Assembly (NCBI GenBank): GCA_002077065.1
Contig: NAJO01000020.1
Span: 806,001 to 870,000 of the forward strand
DNA length: 64,000 nucleotides
Direction: 5' to 3'
Origin: Cryoendolithus antarcticus
Taxonomy: Eukaryota; Ascomycota; Dothideomycetes; Cladosporiales; Cladosporiaceae
Of the stretch, positions 63,719 through 64,000 are shown piece by piece (the first letter of the stretch is position 1; each line of letters starts with the position of its first letter). The position numbers and the translations under genes were made by a program. The notes under the pieces are model-generated. The model was not told the origin of the DNA. It did no database searches and worked only from the letters and a program-made list of their open reading frames with translations.

Positions 63719-64000
63719 TGTGAGTAGTGTTGAGGGCGTATTGAGGTTGAGTCTTAGAGGGAGAAAGTGGATGTAGTGTGGAAAGTGTGAGGAAGAAGGG
63801 AAAAGGAAACTTATAGAAGGGGTAGGATGACATGCTGAGCATGTGACAGTGAACCAGTGGGGCAGGAGGTGGGTGTCTCTCCGAATCTCCTGACTGACTC
63901 AAGTTACTATCACACTAATCACAGCAGTGAACGAAATTCTGTGACAATTGTGAGGGTCTCTTCTGATGCGCTCCTATCACAGATCCATGTCAGACGTGAT

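Noticed and set aside
1..64000. tRNA genes, rRNA, CRISPR arrays, transposons
   Set aside because: I scanned by eye for GGTTCGA-type B boxes, 5S-like sequence, regular direct repeats, long terminal or inverted repeats and transposase or reverse transcriptase motifs and found none. A tRNAscan or RepeatMasker run would be the decisive test.

Overview
The window is nuclear DNA of a filamentous ascomycete, most like a Dothideomycete. Protein genes are split by short introns (about 50-62 nt, GT...AG, CTGAC/CTAAC-type branch points), genes lie on both strands, and intergenic spaces are short. The gene set is fungal: condensin SMC4, DHH1, POM152, GUP1, PKR1, ARP4, VPS41, TRM10, GAR1, a BSD2-type protein, a GH10 xylanase and an AA9 lytic polysaccharide monooxygenase. 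I see no bacterial operons, CRISPR array, rRNA, recognisable tRNA or intact transposon. I cannot name the species.

Layout: 1-685 is the 3' part of an AUH-type enoyl-CoA hydratase gene. 1-13.6 kb continues with a small unknown gene, BSD2, EFM5, an RRM protein, HNT1, TRM10, the complex I subunit NDUFA13 and tubulin cofactor C. 14-21.5 kb has an acyltransferase-3 membrane protein, the RMND1-like MRX10 and VPS41. 21.6-35.2 kb holds SMC4, a large F-box protein and DHH1, flanked by two LaeA-like methyltransferase genes that both look broken. 36-51 kb is a compact housekeeping stretch: POM152, a UCH37-like deubiquitinase with a very long insertion, PKR1, GUP1, ARP4, a coiled-coil protein with an elaborate promoter, an NSUN-type RNA methyltransferase and GAR1. 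51-64 kb is looser: a secreted GH10 xylanase and an AA9 LPMO in divergent orientation, a Q-rich nuclear-type protein, a 3-kb gene-poor stretch, a TOPORS-like RING protein, a frameshifted metallo-beta-lactamase-like gene and a small basic/acidic protein.

Many genes are head-to-head and may share promoters (BSD2/EFM5, TRM10/NDUFA13, MRX10/VPS41, SMC4/F-box, POM152/UCH, GUP1/ARP4, NSUN/GAR1). The only evident functional pair is GH10 plus AA9, both secreted and both acting on plant cell-wall polysaccharide. Exon structures were worked out by hand from splice signals, reading phase and protein continuity; phases close for every model unless an entry says otherwise. I found no convincing new multi-gene system. 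The best leads are the altered active-site residue in the LPMO, the large UCH insertion, a frame-preserving intron inside the HIT catalytic triad, and four loci whose reading frames are broken or do not join.
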